Origin: GCA-2711565 sp963664245
Lineage (GTDB): Bacteria; Bacteroidota; Bacteroidia; Bacteroidales; GCA-2711565
Assembly: GCA_963664245.1 (NCBI GenBank)
Contig: OY760934.1
Location: 2,294,001 to 2,358,000, forward strand
Reading direction: 5' to 3'
Length of the DNA stretch: 64,000 bases
The notes under the pieces were generated by a model, which saw nothing but the letters and a program-made list of their open reading frames with translations, had not been told where the DNA came from and did no database searches. Positions 16,724 through 26,195 of the stretch are shown here, piece by piece. Numbering within the stretch: position 1 is the stretch's first letter; every line of letters begins with the position of its first letter. The position numbers and the translations under genes were made by a program.

Positions 16724-18829
16724 TTATTTTAATCCCCTGCTTTTTAAAAGCGGGTCAATACTTGGTTCTTTTCCCCTGAATTTTACATACATTTCCATCG
16801 GATCCATTAATCCGTTTGGCTCCAGTACATTTTTGCGATAACGTTTAGCTACTTCCTGATTAAACAAACTGGTTTCTTTGAAAGCTTCAAAACCATCGTT
16901 ATCTAAAATTCCTGACCAGATGTAACTATAATATCCGGCAGAATATCCGCTTGCAAAAATATGATTGAAATACGTTGTGCGGTAGCGTGAAACAATTTCC
17001 GGGATGAGTTTTTTCTTGGCAAAAAATTTATTTTCAAATTTCTCAACATTCAAATCTTTTTCTTTGGTTTGCGAATGATAAGCCATATCTAATAAAGCCG
17101 CCGCCAAATATTCAACGGTAATAAATCCTTGATTGAACAAGCTGGCATTTTGAATTTTCTGAATCAGCTCATCCGGGATAACTTCGCCGGTTTCGTAATG
17201 TTTGGCGTACACTTTCATAACCGCGGGTTCGGTGGCCCAGTGTTCCATAATTTGAGCCGGAAATTCGGTAAAATCCCTCGAACGGAAACTTGTTTGATAG
17301 CGAATGTTTGAGAACAAGCCGTCTAGTCCGTGGCCAAATTCGTGGAACAATGTAGTTACTTCATCAATGCTTAATAATGCCGGAGCATTATCGGTTGGCT
17401 TGGTGAAGTTACAATTGATGGTCATTACTGGCTGAACCGGGTTCCCGTCGTTATAATTATATGAACGGTATGATCCGCACCATGCACCACCACGTTTGCT
17501 GGCCCGGGGATGATAATCCATATACATCACGCCAAGGTGTGTGCCGTCGGCACGTTTTACTTCGTAAGCTTCTGCATCCCGGTGAGGTTTGGGGATGTTT
17601 TTGATTTCGGTCATGGTGATCCCGAATAATTTGTTTACTGTATAAAACAAGCCTTCTTTTACTGCTTTTAATGAAAAATAAGGCCTGATTTGGGCTTCGT
17701 CAAAATTGTATTTTTTCTGGCGAACCTTTTCGGCATAATGCCACCAGTCCCAGACTGCAATTTTAAATTTTTTGCCTTCTTCTTTAGCGACTTGTTGCAT
17801 ATCCCCGACTTCTTTTTTGGCAACATCTAAAGCCGGCCACCAGATTTTGGCAAGAAACTCTTCTACATTTTGTGCGTTTTTTGCCATTCGGTTTGACAAA
17901 ACAATATCTGCGTGGCTGTTAAATCCTAAAATTTTAGCCCGGCGAACCCTTAGCTTGGCAATGTCGGAAGCTAATTGTTTGTTGTCGTTTTCGTTGTTAT
18001 TGTTGCCACGCATGGTGTAGGTTGTAAATAATTTCTTACGCAAATCCCTTCGTTTAGAATAGGTTAAAAACGGATACATGCTTGGACGGTGGGTGGTGTA
18101 AAGATATTTTCCGTCTTCCAGGCCTGCGCTTTTTGCTGCTTTTGCTCCGGCCGATTTGATGTTTTCAGGAAGTCCGTCCAAATCTTTTTCTTCCAAAACC
18201 ATTTTAAAAGCATTGGTTTCAGCTAAAAGATTTTGTCCAAATTGTAAAGTTTTTGCTGAAATTTCCTGGTTTACAGCCTTTAGTTTTTCTTTTTCTTCTT
18301 CGTTAAGATTTGCCCCGCTTTTTACAAAACCATCGTAAAGGTTGGTCAGCAAATAAAGCTGATCGGGATCCAGATTCAGGCTTTCGCGTTGTTCGTATAC
18401 TGCTTTAATCCGTTTAAATAATTCGGGGTTCAACCTAATTTCATCATTATGGGTCGATAATTTAGGGGCAATTTCTTTGGCAATTTGTTGAAGCGTATCA
18501 TTGGTATTTGTTCCCGATAATCCATAAAATACACTTGTAACCCTGCCTAAAAACTTTCCTGCTTTTGAATAAACCGCAATAGTGTTTTCAAATGTTGGAG
18601 CTTCCGGGTTATTGATGATAGCTTCAATTTCTTCTTTCTCCAGTTTAATTCCTTCTTCGATAGCCGGAACATAATGTTCTGCGTTTATCTGGTCAAAGGG
18701 TGGCACCCCGAAAGGGGTATCATATTCATTGAAAAATGGATTGGGATGTTTGGCGTTCATTTTTTGATGACCAAAACATGTAACAATCCCAATGCCGGCT
18801 AATAAGAAAATGGCAAAAAACTTTTTCAT
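16724..18829 (-). CDS. M3-family zinc metallopeptidase, peptidyl-dipeptidase Dcp-like
   Basis: 701 residues with an N-terminal signal peptide (MKKFFAIFLLAGIGIVTC), so exported. The zinc site H496-E-F-G-H500 lies in FHEFGHGLDGLF, and the Dcp/oligopeptidase A architecture is intact to the C-terminus (RTTYFNHIFASGYSAGYYSY). It would trim dipeptides from peptide C-termini in the periplasm. Cys18 could be a lipobox cysteine, but the preceding Thr is atypical. It is a close paralogue of the next M3 gene upstream, separated by a terminator, with only a weak -7-like motif (TAAATTTA, 18861-18868). Confidence 0.93.
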   Translation of the reverse strand: MKKFFAIFLLAGIGIVTCFGHQKMNAKHPNPFFNEYDTPFGVPPFDQINAEHYVPAIEEGIKLEKEEIEAIINNPEAPTFENTIAVYSKAGKFLGRVTSVFYGLSGTNTNDTLQQIAKEIAPKLSTHNDEIRLNPELFKRIKAVYEQRESLNLDPDQLYLLTNLYDGFVKSGANLNEEEKEKLKAVNQEISAKTLQFGQNLLAETNAFKMVLEEKDLDGLPENIKSAGAKAAKSAGLEDGKYLYTTHRPSMYPFLTYSKRRDLRKKLFTTYTMRGNNNNENDNKQLASDIAKLRVRRAKILGFNSHADIVLSNRMAKNAQNVEEFLAKIWWPALDVAKKEVGDMQQVAKEEGKKFKIAVWDWWHYAEKVRQKKYNFDEAQIRPYFSLKAVKEGLFYTVNKLFGITMTEIKNIPKPHRDAEAYEVKRADGTHLGVMYMDYHPRASKRGGAWCGSYRSYNYNDGNPVQPVMTINCNFTKPTDNAPALLSIDEVTTLFHEFGHGLDGLFSNIRYQTSFRSRDFTEFPAQIMEHWATEPAVMKVYAKHYETGEVIPDELIQKIQNASLFNQGFITVEYLAAALLDMAYHSQTKEKDLNVEKFENKFFAKKKLIPEIVSRYRTTYFNHIFASGYSAGYYSYIWSGILDNDGFEAFKETSLFNQEVAKRYRKNVLEPNGLMDPMEMYVKFRGKEPSIDPLLKSRGLK

Positions 18830-18939
18830 GTTAATATTTTTTAAGTTAAAATTTTGGGGCTAAATTTATAAAAAAGCCTTGATAGTTATGTTTTTTTACA
18901 GATATAATCTACAAATGATAATTCGTAGCAGACAAATAA

Positions 18940-18965
18940 AAAGGTGTGCCTTTTGACACACCTTT
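18940..18965 (-). terminator. Intrinsic terminator after the second M3 peptidase gene
   Basis: 9-bp perfect stem AAAGGTGTG/CACACCTTT with an 8-nt loop, followed on the minus strand by a T-rich tract. It separates the two M3 genes into different transcripts. Confidence 0.8.
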
Positions 18966-18986
18966 ATTTATATAATTTTGAGACTT

Positions 18987-21083
18987 CTAATTTAATCCCC
19001 TCGATTCAAGTAAATATTTAATTTGTGGTTCGCGGCCACGGAAATCTACAAACATTTTCATCGCATTTTCGATGCCGTTTTTAGCTAAAATATTTTCGCG
19101 GAAACTTTTGGCCGTTTCTTTATCAAAAATACCGTTTTCTTTAAAGGCTCCGTAAGCATCGTTATCCAAAACACCGGCCCAAATGTAGCTGTAATATCCG
19201 GCATCGTAACCACCAATAATATGCCCGAAATAAGTGGTTCGGTAACGGGAAACAATTTCCGGTATCAAACCAATTTTATCTAGATATTCTTTTTCAAATT
19301 TCTCTACACTGATTTCGGCAGGAGCTTCAAGAGAGTGATATGCCAGGTCTAATAAAGCAGCAGCCAAATATTCAACCGTTGCAAAACCCTGGTTAAATTT
19401 GCTGGCAGCATCTAGTTTTTGAACCAGTTCATTCGGGATCACTTCACCGGTTTGATAATGTTTAGCATAGTGTTTTAATACTTCCGATTCTGTGGCCCAG
19501 TGTTCCATAATTTGTGAGGGAAGTTCAACAAAATCCCAGGCGATATAACTATCATTATAAGTGGTTTCAGAGAATAACCCGTCTAAAGCATGGCCAAATT
19601 CGTGGAATAAAGTTGTAGCTTCATCAATACTTAGCAATGAAGGAGTGTTTTCGGTTGCTTTGGTGAAATTACAAACAACAGTTACTACTGGTTTAATTTC
19701 TTTTCCATCGGCAATGTGGTGATCTCTGTAACTGCCGCACCATGCACCACCGCTTTTGCTGGTTCTGGGGAAGAAATCCATATAAAGAACACCAACGTGT
19801 TTGCCATTGGCTTCTTTTACCTCAAAAGCTTGCGCATCAGGATGAGGTAACGGGATGTCTTCAATCCGCTCGAAGGTAATTCCGTAAAGTTTATTGGCCA
19901 CCCAGAAAGCACCATCTCTTACATTGTTTAATTCAAAGTAAGGACGAACTTCGCTATCTTTAAGATTGTATTTTGCAGTCCGGATTTTTTCGGCGTAATA
20001 CCACCAGTCCCACGATTTAAGTTTGAATTTGTTCCCTTCTTCGTAAATCATTTGCTGCATTTGATCCCGTTCTTGTTTGGCGACCACCAATGCTTTTTCC
20101 CAAAGCTGATCCAATAATTCGATGGCTTTATCAGGGGTGCCGGCCATCCGTGGTTCAAGGGTTAAATGGGCATGTGTTTTATAGCCCAATAATTTTGCTC
20201 GTTCGGCTCTTAATTTCATGATTTTTTCAACGATTGCTTTATTGTCTTTATCGTTGTTGTTATCTCCCCGGTGGGTGTAAGCATAATAGAGTTTTTCTCT
20301 CAGATCCCTTCTTTCGGAGTGAGTTAAGAACGAATACATGCTAGAGCGCTGAATGGTGTAAATATATTTACCGTCCAGCCCGGCGGCTTTTGCTTCGCTT
20401 GCACCGGCAGCTTTTACAGATTCTGTTAATCCGTCCAAATCTTTTTCATCCAATACCATTTTAAAATCGTTGGTTTCGGCCAATAGGTTTTGGTTAAACT
20501 GAACCCCCAGGGTTGAAAGCTGTTGATTGATGGCTTTTAACTCTTCTTTTTTATCAGCCGGAAGATTGGCCCCGTTACGGACAAAACCTTTGTATTGGTT
20601 TTCTAAAAGGAACAGCTCTTCGTCGGTTAAATCAAATTTGTCTTTGTTTTTATAAACTGCTTTTATGCGTTCAAAAACTTTTGGATTTAAACTTATTTCA
20701 TCGGCATGAGCTGCAAGTAAAGGAGAAATTTCCATTTGTATCTGTTGCAGCGAATCATTGGTATTTGCGCCAGACTGACTAAAAAACACACTGGAAACTT
20801 TTCCTAAAAGCTCACCGCTTTTATCAAGGGCGACAATGGTATTTTCGTAAGTTGGTTCTTCGGGGTTGTTGATTATTTCTTCAACCTCTTGTTTGTGGAT
20901 TTCCATTCCCCGTTTAAAGGCGGGCATGTAATGTGCTGCCATTATTTTTTCAAAAGGAGGAACCTGGAACGGAGTATCGTACTCGCAGAAAAAAGGATTA
21001 GGATCACTACATTCCTTTTTAAATAAGTTACAGGCGGTAAAACCAACACCTGCAACAATTAGTAATATCATTAATTTTTTCAC
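18987..21083 (-). CDS. M3-family zinc metallopeptidase lipoprotein, Dcp-like
   Basis: 698 residues from a GTG start. That start gives a clean lipoprotein signal, VKKLMILLIVAGVGFTAC; an ATG at 21149 would add 22 residues unlike a signal peptide and overlap the preceding gene. The zinc motif is H494-E-F-G-H498. Alignable along its length with the neighbouring M3 protein: shared ENTI near the start, AWCGSYR, and ESRG/KSRG at the end. Located 25 bp after the DPP III-like gene and probably co-transcribed with it. Confidence 0.92.
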   Translation of the reverse strand: MKKLMILLIVAGVGFTACNLFKKECSDPNPFFCEYDTPFQVPPFEKIMAAHYMPAFKRGMEIHKQEVEEIINNPEEPTYENTIVALDKSGELLGKVSSVFFSQSGANTNDSLQQIQMEISPLLAAHADEISLNPKVFERIKAVYKNKDKFDLTDEELFLLENQYKGFVRNGANLPADKKEELKAINQQLSTLGVQFNQNLLAETNDFKMVLDEKDLDGLTESVKAAGASEAKAAGLDGKYIYTIQRSSMYSFLTHSERRDLREKLYYAYTHRGDNNNDKDNKAIVEKIMKLRAERAKLLGYKTHAHLTLEPRMAGTPDKAIELLDQLWEKALVVAKQERDQMQQMIYEEGNKFKLKSWDWWYYAEKIRTAKYNLKDSEVRPYFELNNVRDGAFWVANKLYGITFERIEDIPLPHPDAQAFEVKEANGKHVGVLYMDFFPRTSKSGGAWCGSYRDHHIADGKEIKPVVTVVCNFTKATENTPSLLSIDEATTLFHEFGHALDGLFSETTYNDSYIAWDFVELPSQIMEHWATESEVLKHYAKHYQTGEVIPNELVQKLDAASKFNQGFATVEYLAAALLDLAYHSLEAPAEISVEKFEKEYLDKIGLIPEIVSRYRTTYFGHIIGGYDAGYYSYIWAGVLDNDAYGAFKENGIFDKETAKSFRENILAKNGIENAMKMFVDFRGREPQIKYLLESRGLN

Positions 21084-21108
21084 GTTAATTGATGTTTTAG
21101 TTAATATG

Positions 21109-22788
21109 TTAGTTAAGGTCGAGTTTATCCGGTCCTTGTTCAAAAACAATATCTACCGGAATATTTGCCGATCCTAAACGATTTAAATCTTTTTGAAGCA
21201 TTTCTTTGATGATGCCTTCTTCTTTTATCCATTTAGCAGCAGCCTCATAATTTCCGTCTCCCTGAATGTGAAGGATTTCCTGCATGATAGAAATCATAGC
21301 TTTGTGCATTTTGTCGAAATTAATAGTGTAATATCCTTTTTTGTCTTGGGTAAAAGCACCTTTTTCGGCGAAATAGTTAAAGCGCATCATGTTGGCTTTT
21401 CCGTGGGCACTGGCTGCTCCGAAACGGCTCGAGCGGAAAATCCCGGCAAAGAAAGTAACAAAATTGTCCATTACTTCACCTTCGGTTAGTTCGCCCATTT
21501 CGTAAAGTTTGGTAACCAGGTAAAGCCCCATAATGTCGGCTTTTCCTTCTTCAATGGAAGAATATTTTTCTTTTAAGGCTTCGCGAACCGTTTGACTTCC
21601 GTCGATGGTATTTTTAATTCCCATGGCGTGGCCTACTTCGTGGAACATGGTGTTTTCGAAAAATGCGTTAAACGTAACGTGTTTTAACTGTTTCGGATTG
21701 ATAAGTATTTCGGCGATTGGCACCAAAATTTTATCAAATTTAGCTTTCATTGCATTTTTAAGTTGCAATTTGCGCGAACCGCATTTTAAATGAACTTCTT
21801 CGTCATTGGGTAAATTAATGGCGATGGTTTTGCTGCCTGCGTTACAATCGCCGGCATAATAAATCACATCGTAGGCGTTCATATCGGCATTGGCCCCCGG
21901 AATTTCTTTTTTGTATTCATCTTCAATCGGCAGACCTTTTTGAAGTTCGGGAAGCATGGCTCCGAATTTTGCCAGTTTTTTGCTCCAGTCTAAATCTTTT
22001 AATAAAATGAAAGATTCATTGGCTGCTTTGTAGCCGTAAAGAGCGTCTTCGTAATTTTCAATCGGGCCTACCACAAAATCGATGTTTGAATTTTTCATTT
22101 CCATCCAGGCAAAATCACTGGGTTGGTAGTCGTCGGTAATTAATGCTTCAGCGCGGAGGGTTAAATATTTTTTCAAACCTTCGTCTTCAGCCAGGTCAGC
22201 AGCTTTTAATAGTAAATCGTGTGCTTTTTGAAGTTTTTCGGCGTAAGCCTCGTGATACCAAACTACTTTTAAATCGCCGGCTTTATTACGGCGAATCAAC
22301 GTATACAAACTGGTTTTGTTTGGATCTTCAATGGCTTCAAATTCTTTTTTGGTCATGTCGGCAGGATAAAAATTTGCCCCGGCCGGTTTGGTTCCGATTT
22401 CTTTGATGAACGGTTTATTTCCGTTTAAACGATCCCAGGGACCATAATTGATTTTTGCAAACTTTTTGGTGTTCTCATCGGTAATTTTGTTAAAGAACGC
22501 TTCTTTGTTACCAATGGTTTGCTCCCAATAAATTTCCTGCATAATATCAGCTATTTCAAACAAAATCGGAAGCATTTGTTTTTCTTTAACCGACAAATGG
22601 CTTACGTCAGCGGTCAATTCAAAAGGCGCGTAAATGGCTAAGCGGTTTTGGATTACTTCATCAGAAACCGGCGTTAATGCTTCTGCATCCGGAATGATGG
22701 TTTGTGAATAATAGGATTTGTCCATGTTACAAGCAGTTATTAATACGAATGTAAAAACAACTAATGAAATTAAATGTTTTGTTCTCAT
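21109..22788 (-). CDS. DPP III-like (M49-type) zinc metallopeptidase lipoprotein
   Basis: 559 residues with a lipoprotein signal (LITAC). The zinc site is H383-E-V-G-H387 and the downstream E413-E-G-K-A-D supplies the third ligand, as in the dipeptidyl-peptidase III group. Classical M49 enzymes have HEXXXH; this one has HEXXH, as in some shorter bacterial relatives, so the family call is probable rather than certain. ATG 22788 is chosen because a -7 motif at 22823-22830 would start transcription almost at the longer frame's ATG (22821). First of three consecutive metallopeptidase genes. Confidence 0.78.
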   Translation of the reverse strand: MRTKHLISLVVFTFVLITACNMDKSYYSQTIIPDAEALTPVSDEVIQNRLAIYAPFELTADVSHLSVKEKQMLPILFEIADIMQEIYWEQTIGNKEAFFNKITDENTKKFAKINYGPWDRLNGNKPFIKEIGTKPAGANFYPADMTKKEFEAIEDPNKTSLYTLIRRNKAGDLKVVWYHEAYAEKLQKAHDLLLKAADLAEDEGLKKYLTLRAEALITDDYQPSDFAWMEMKNSNIDFVVGPIENYEDALYGYKAANESFILLKDLDWSKKLAKFGAMLPELQKGLPIEDEYKKEIPGANADMNAYDVIYYAGDCNAGSKTIAINLPNDEEVHLKCGSRKLQLKNAMKAKFDKILVPIAEILINPKQLKHVTFNAFFENTMFHEVGHAMGIKNTIDGSQTVREALKEKYSSIEEGKADIMGLYLVTKLYEMGELTEGEVMDNFVTFFAGIFRSSRFGAASAHGKANMMRFNYFAEKGAFTQDKKGYYTINFDKMHKAMISIMQEILHIQGDGNYEAAAKWIKEEGIIKEMLQKDLNRLGSANIPVDIVFEQGPDKLDLN

Positions 22789-22822
22789 TATTTTATAATT
22801 TATTTGTAAAAAATTCAACAAC

Positions 22823-22830
22823 CAAAAATA
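22823..22830 (-). promoter_or_regulatory. Bacteroidota -7 promoter motif (TATTTTTG) for the peptidase operon
   Basis: Exact TAnnTTTG on the minus strand, 34 nt upstream of the ATG at 22788. It argues against the longer start at 22821. Confidence 0.55.
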
Positions 22831-22927
22831 AAGATATTATTCGGAAGTTTTAAGGGATTGGTCAACAAACTGCTTTTAAATAAGAGTTTAAAGCCAGGTT
22901 TAAAAATTGAAAAACAAACGCAAAAAT

Positions 22928-24724
22928 TTAAATGGTAATTCCCATTTGTTTCATTAAATAACTCGCGTTCATGTTTTGCGAAATCCCATCCCGAAGTTTA
23001 TAATCAAATTCAAGCTTATCGCCGCTAAGGTCAACTTCAAAACATTTGTTGATAATGTTTTGGGGATAACTATCGGCCAGTTTTCCTAAAATAAGATCAT
23101 GGGTGGCAATAATGCCGGAAGCATTTAAACTGATAAGTTGTTCAATAAGTTGCATGCTTCCGTTTTGCTTGTCTTTAGAGTTGGTTCCTTTTAAAATTTC
23201 ATCCAGAATAATAAACAACGGTTGGCCGCTGTTAAGCATGTCAATAATTTCTTTGAGCCGTTTTAACTCGGCAAAAAAGTAAGACTCGTTTTTGTCCAGC
23301 GAATCTTTGGTTCTTAGGCTGGTGTATATCTGCACAGGAACCCACTCAAAATATTGTGCACATACCGACGAACCCATATTGGCCAAAACCATGTTTACCC
23401 CAAGGGTGCGAAGAAACGTGCTTTTTCCGGCCATATTGGCCCCGGTAATGATTATAAAGTTTTTCCAATCGTTAAAATGAATGTCATTGTTTACCCGTTG
23501 TTTTTCTAAAATCATCGGGTGTCCCATTTCTTTGGCATCGATAACAAAATCTTTATCAGCGGGTATAGGAAAACTATTTTCGGGATTGTTAAAATAAAAA
23601 TTAGCCAAGCTGTTCAGGGCATCCAGTTCGGCCATACTTTTAAACCAGTTTAACAAAGCATGGCCATATTTTCTTTTCCATTTGTTTAAACGAACGCTTT
23701 GCAGTAGATCCCATAAAAAAAAAGCATTCAGCAATATTCCGACAAGCACATTCAAGCGGTTATCAAAAGCCGAAGAAATCCGGGATAGTTTTTTCAGGAT
23801 TTTACTGGGCTTTTCGTTCCCGTGTTCAAAAGATTGTTTTAGTTTTTTTAAATGGTCGGCTTTGAAATCAACCTCTTCGATGATTTTCAGCAACCGGGAA
23901 TATTTTTTAAGCAAATCGGTTTTTTTCCCCAGTCGTTTATGAACCAAATTTACTTTTTTGAAATTTACCCAGGTTATTGTTATCGGCACGAATAATACAT
24001 ACATTAAAAACAAGCGTTCGCTAATTTCGCCGAGTATGGCCAACGTTAACAAGGTAAAAGTGATTAAAGGGACTGCGAAAAGCAGTGTGGTGTAAAACCA
24101 ATGATTAAAATCTGTTTTTTCTTCGAGCCAGTGTTTTATATCGTCATGATCTTCAATTTTGTCTTTTGACCGCAAACCTATCGCCCTGAATTTTTGCCGC
24201 CACTTACTTAATGTGCTTAGTTCTTCAACAGCATTTTGGCGTTCTGTGATGGCTTGTTTGTTTTTTAAAGGATGCAAAAACCATTGGGCCAGTTTATTTT
24301 TGCCCATTTCGGAACAACAGCGGTTTATAGCCTGGTATAGTGAGTTTTTCCCAAAAAGATCCAGGTCATCAGAATAAGGGTGTTCGTGGGTGTTGAATTC
24401 TTCCCCATCTTCAAATTCTTCATAATTTCCATCCAGGCTTTTAAGCTCAGATTTGTTGATGTTCCATAAAATCTCATAAAAGGATTTTTTTTCAAGAGAT
24501 TTTAAATGCCAAAAAACCAAACAAGAAAAACCAATAATAAATAAACCCAATACGCTAAAAGTAACCAGCAGATTATAATTTGTTGCCAGGTAAACCAACA
24601 AAACACCCACCACAAAAGTGATTAATCTTAACACTGCAATCCGGTTTGTTTGTCTGGAAAATTTATCAAAAAGCTTGTAATAATTATCTGCCTGAGTTTT
24701 GTAAAAAGAGTATGGATTGTTCAT
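22928..24724 (-). CDS. Membrane-associated MutS-like ATPase
   Basis: 598 residues. Two hydrophobic helices near 30-75 and another pair near 205-245 precede a MutS core/lever region and the MutS ATPase domain: Walker A GANMAGKSTFL, Walker B LFIILDEILKGTNS, and the ATHD signature. The mismatch-recognition, connector and Smr domains are absent, so it is neither MutS1 nor MutS2. Membrane-bound MutS-like ATPases of this kind occur in Bacteroidota with unknown function. The start at 24724 is set by the -7 motif at 24737-24744, which covers the upstream ATG. Confidence 0.85.
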   Translation of the reverse strand: MNNPYSFYKTQADNYYKLFDKFSRQTNRIAVLRLITFVVGVLLVYLATNYNLLVTFSVLGLFIIGFSCLVFWHLKSLEKKSFYEILWNINKSELKSLDGNYEEFEDGEEFNTHEHPYSDDLDLFGKNSLYQAINRCCSEMGKNKLAQWFLHPLKNKQAITERQNAVEELSTLSKWRQKFRAIGLRSKDKIEDHDDIKHWLEEKTDFNHWFYTTLLFAVPLITFTLLTLAILGEISERLFLMYVLFVPITITWVNFKKVNLVHKRLGKKTDLLKKYSRLLKIIEEVDFKADHLKKLKQSFEHGNEKPSKILKKLSRISSAFDNRLNVLVGILLNAFFLWDLLQSVRLNKWKRKYGHALLNWFKSMAELDALNSLANFYFNNPENSFPIPADKDFVIDAKEMGHPMILEKQRVNNDIHFNDWKNFIIITGANMAGKSTFLRTLGVNMVLANMGSSVCAQYFEWVPVQIYTSLRTKDSLDKNESYFFAELKRLKEIIDMLNSGQPLFIILDEILKGTNSKDKQNGSMQLIEQLISLNASGIIATHDLILGKLADSYPQNIINKCFEVDLSGDKLEFDYKLRDGISQNMNASYLMKQMGITI

Positions 24725-24736
24725 TTTTTGTTTTTT

Positions 24737-24744
24737 CAAAAGTA
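24737..24744 (-). promoter_or_regulatory. Bacteroidota -7 promoter motif (TACTTTTG) for the MutS-like gene
   Basis: Exact TAnnTTTG on the minus strand, 12 nt before the ATG at 24724. It implies a very short leader and excludes the ATG at 24739. Confidence 0.55.
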
Positions 24745-24907
24745 GGGAATTGTTAAATCGGATTTTTTTAAAAAATGTTAAAGCTTGAGGTTAATTTTTT
24801 AAAGATTTTAGAACGATCGGATTTTGAATCTCGCAAATAATCAAGTAAATAGAAGGGATGTAAAAAAAGTTTTTTAAAAAACGGGACTTTTTCAATGGCA
24901 GGGTATA

Positions 24908-25078
24908 AACAGATAGTAGGTGAAAACCTGCTGTCATGTTAATTTCATAGTTATATCTGTTAGGTTCTGGGAAGGTTGACGATCTATAGGAGGGGGAGCC
25001 AATAGAAAATTCTTCAACTTCCCTAATCATTTTTTAAAAAATGATGACAAAAAAAGAGGCAACACCGCCTCTTTTTTT
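24908..25078 (+). ncRNA. Candidate structured RNA ending in an intrinsic terminator
   Basis: Plus-strand reading gives consecutive helices. (1) 24908-24915 pairs perfectly with 24954-24961 (8 bp) around a hairpin GTAGGT-GAAA-ACCTGC (24916-24931) with a GNRA loop and one G-U pair. (2) 24969-24979 pairs with 25014-25023 (10 bp, one bulge) around an inner 24984-25005 hairpin with a purine loop. (3) A 20-bp palindrome at 25026-25045. (4) The terminator at 25049-25078. The G-U pair becomes A-C on the minus strand, which favours the plus strand. No known RNA family was recognised, and the 5' end and promoter are not clear. Confidence 0.4.
25049..25078. terminator. Strong bidirectional terminator
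   Basis: 12-bp stem A7-GAGGC/GCCTC-T7 with a 6-nt loop. Its T-run overlaps the stop codon of manC (minus), and it would equally end a plus-strand transcript from 24.8-25.0 kb. Confidence 0.85.
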
Positions 25079-26174
25079 ATACATATTCTTTTCCTTTTTG
25101 TTCTCGGACGTCGTCTACAAACTGTCGTATTTTTTGTTCGTCCTGTTTTTTACAAACCAATAATACGCCATCATCCTCTACCACGATATAATCGTCTAGG
25201 CCCTGCAGAACAACTAATTTATCTTTGGGTACATTCACAATACAATTTTGCGAATCGTAAACCATAACATTATTCCCAAGAATAGCATTTTGACTTTCGT
25301 CTTTTTCGCGAATGGTATAAAGTGAGCCCCAGGTTCCTAAATCGGACCATCCAAATTCCGATTGCATAACGTATACATTTTGAGCTTTTTCCATCACGCC
25401 GTAGTCGATTGAAATGTTTTCGCAAACGGGATACGTTTTATCTACGAAATCTTGTTCATCGGTGGTATGATAAATTCCGAGTCCCTCCTTAAAAAGTTTG
25501 TTTACTTCGGGAAGGAATTTTTCAAAGGCATTTAAAATACTTTTTAGCGACCAAACAAAAATCCCGGCATTCCATAAATAATCGCCACTGGCTAAAAATT
25601 CTTTGGCTTTATCGAGCTGCGGTTTTTCGGTAAATTGTTTAACCTTACGGATTCGTTCATCCAGTCCTTGCAATTTATCGCCTTCGTATTGGATGTAACC
25701 GTATCCGGTGTCGGGTCGGCTTGGTTTTATTCCAAGGGTGAGCAACCAATCGTTGTTTGAAGCTGCTTCCAGGGCGGTTTTAATAATGCTTGTAAAATCA
25801 TCCTGTTTTAAAATAATATGATCCGACGGAGCCACAACGACACAGGCATCCGGATTTTGCTGGTGGATTTTATAGCTGGCGTAGGCAATGCAGGGAGCCG
25901 TGTTTCTTCGGCAGGGTTCGCACAAAACCTGGCCTTCTGAAATTCCTTCCAGTTGATCCATAACCTGTTGGCGGTAAATTTCGTTGGTTACAATCAGTAT
26001 GTTTTCTTTCGGACAAATATTCAGAAAGCGATCAAAGGTTTGTTGAATGAGGGTTCGCCCGCTTCCTAAAATATCGATAAATTGTTTGGGACGCGAGGTT
26101 TTGCTCATGGGCCAAAAACGGGCACCAATACCCCCGGCCATAATAATGCAATAATAGTTTTTGTTGATTTCCAT
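25077..26174 (-). CDS. manC: Mannose-1-phosphate guanylyltransferase
   Basis: Makes GDP-mannose from mannose-1-phosphate and GTP for LPS, capsule and glycoprotein sugars. 365 residues, the short form without the C-terminal phosphomannose-isomerase domain. The nucleotidyl-transferase signature GGIGARFWPMSKTSRPKQF is at about 12-30; WNAGIFVW and GWSDLGTW follow. ATG 26174 is preferred because the promoter motif at 26196-26203 overlaps the longer frame's start at 26198. Monocistronic by context: own promoter and terminator. Confidence 0.93.
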   Translation of the reverse strand: MEINKNYYCIIMAGGIGARFWPMSKTSRPKQFIDILGSGRTLIQQTFDRFLNICPKENILIVTNEIYRQQVMDQLEGISEGQVLCEPCRRNTAPCIAYASYKIHQQNPDACVVVAPSDHIILKQDDFTSIIKTALEAASNNDWLLTLGIKPSRPDTGYGYIQYEGDKLQGLDERIRKVKQFTEKPQLDKAKEFLASGDYLWNAGIFVWSLKSILNAFEKFLPEVNKLFKEGLGIYHTTDEQDFVDKTYPVCENISIDYGVMEKAQNVYVMQSEFGWSDLGTWGSLYTIREKDESQNAILGNNVMVYDSQNCIVNVPKDKLVVLQGLDDYIVVEDDGVLLVCKKQDEQKIRQFVDDVREQKGKEYV

Positions 26175-26195
26175 AAGGTCGATTTTTAATCTATA

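Noticed and set aside
22928..24724. Calling this gene mutS or mutS2
   Set aside because: It lacks mismatch-recognition and Smr domains and has membrane helices, so neither name is justified.
24791..25030. 79-codon minus-strand ORF (MIREVEEFSIG...)
   Set aside because: No promoter motif, no recognised domain, and the region is better explained by hairpins and a terminator read on the plus strand. It could still be a degraded mobile-element fragment.
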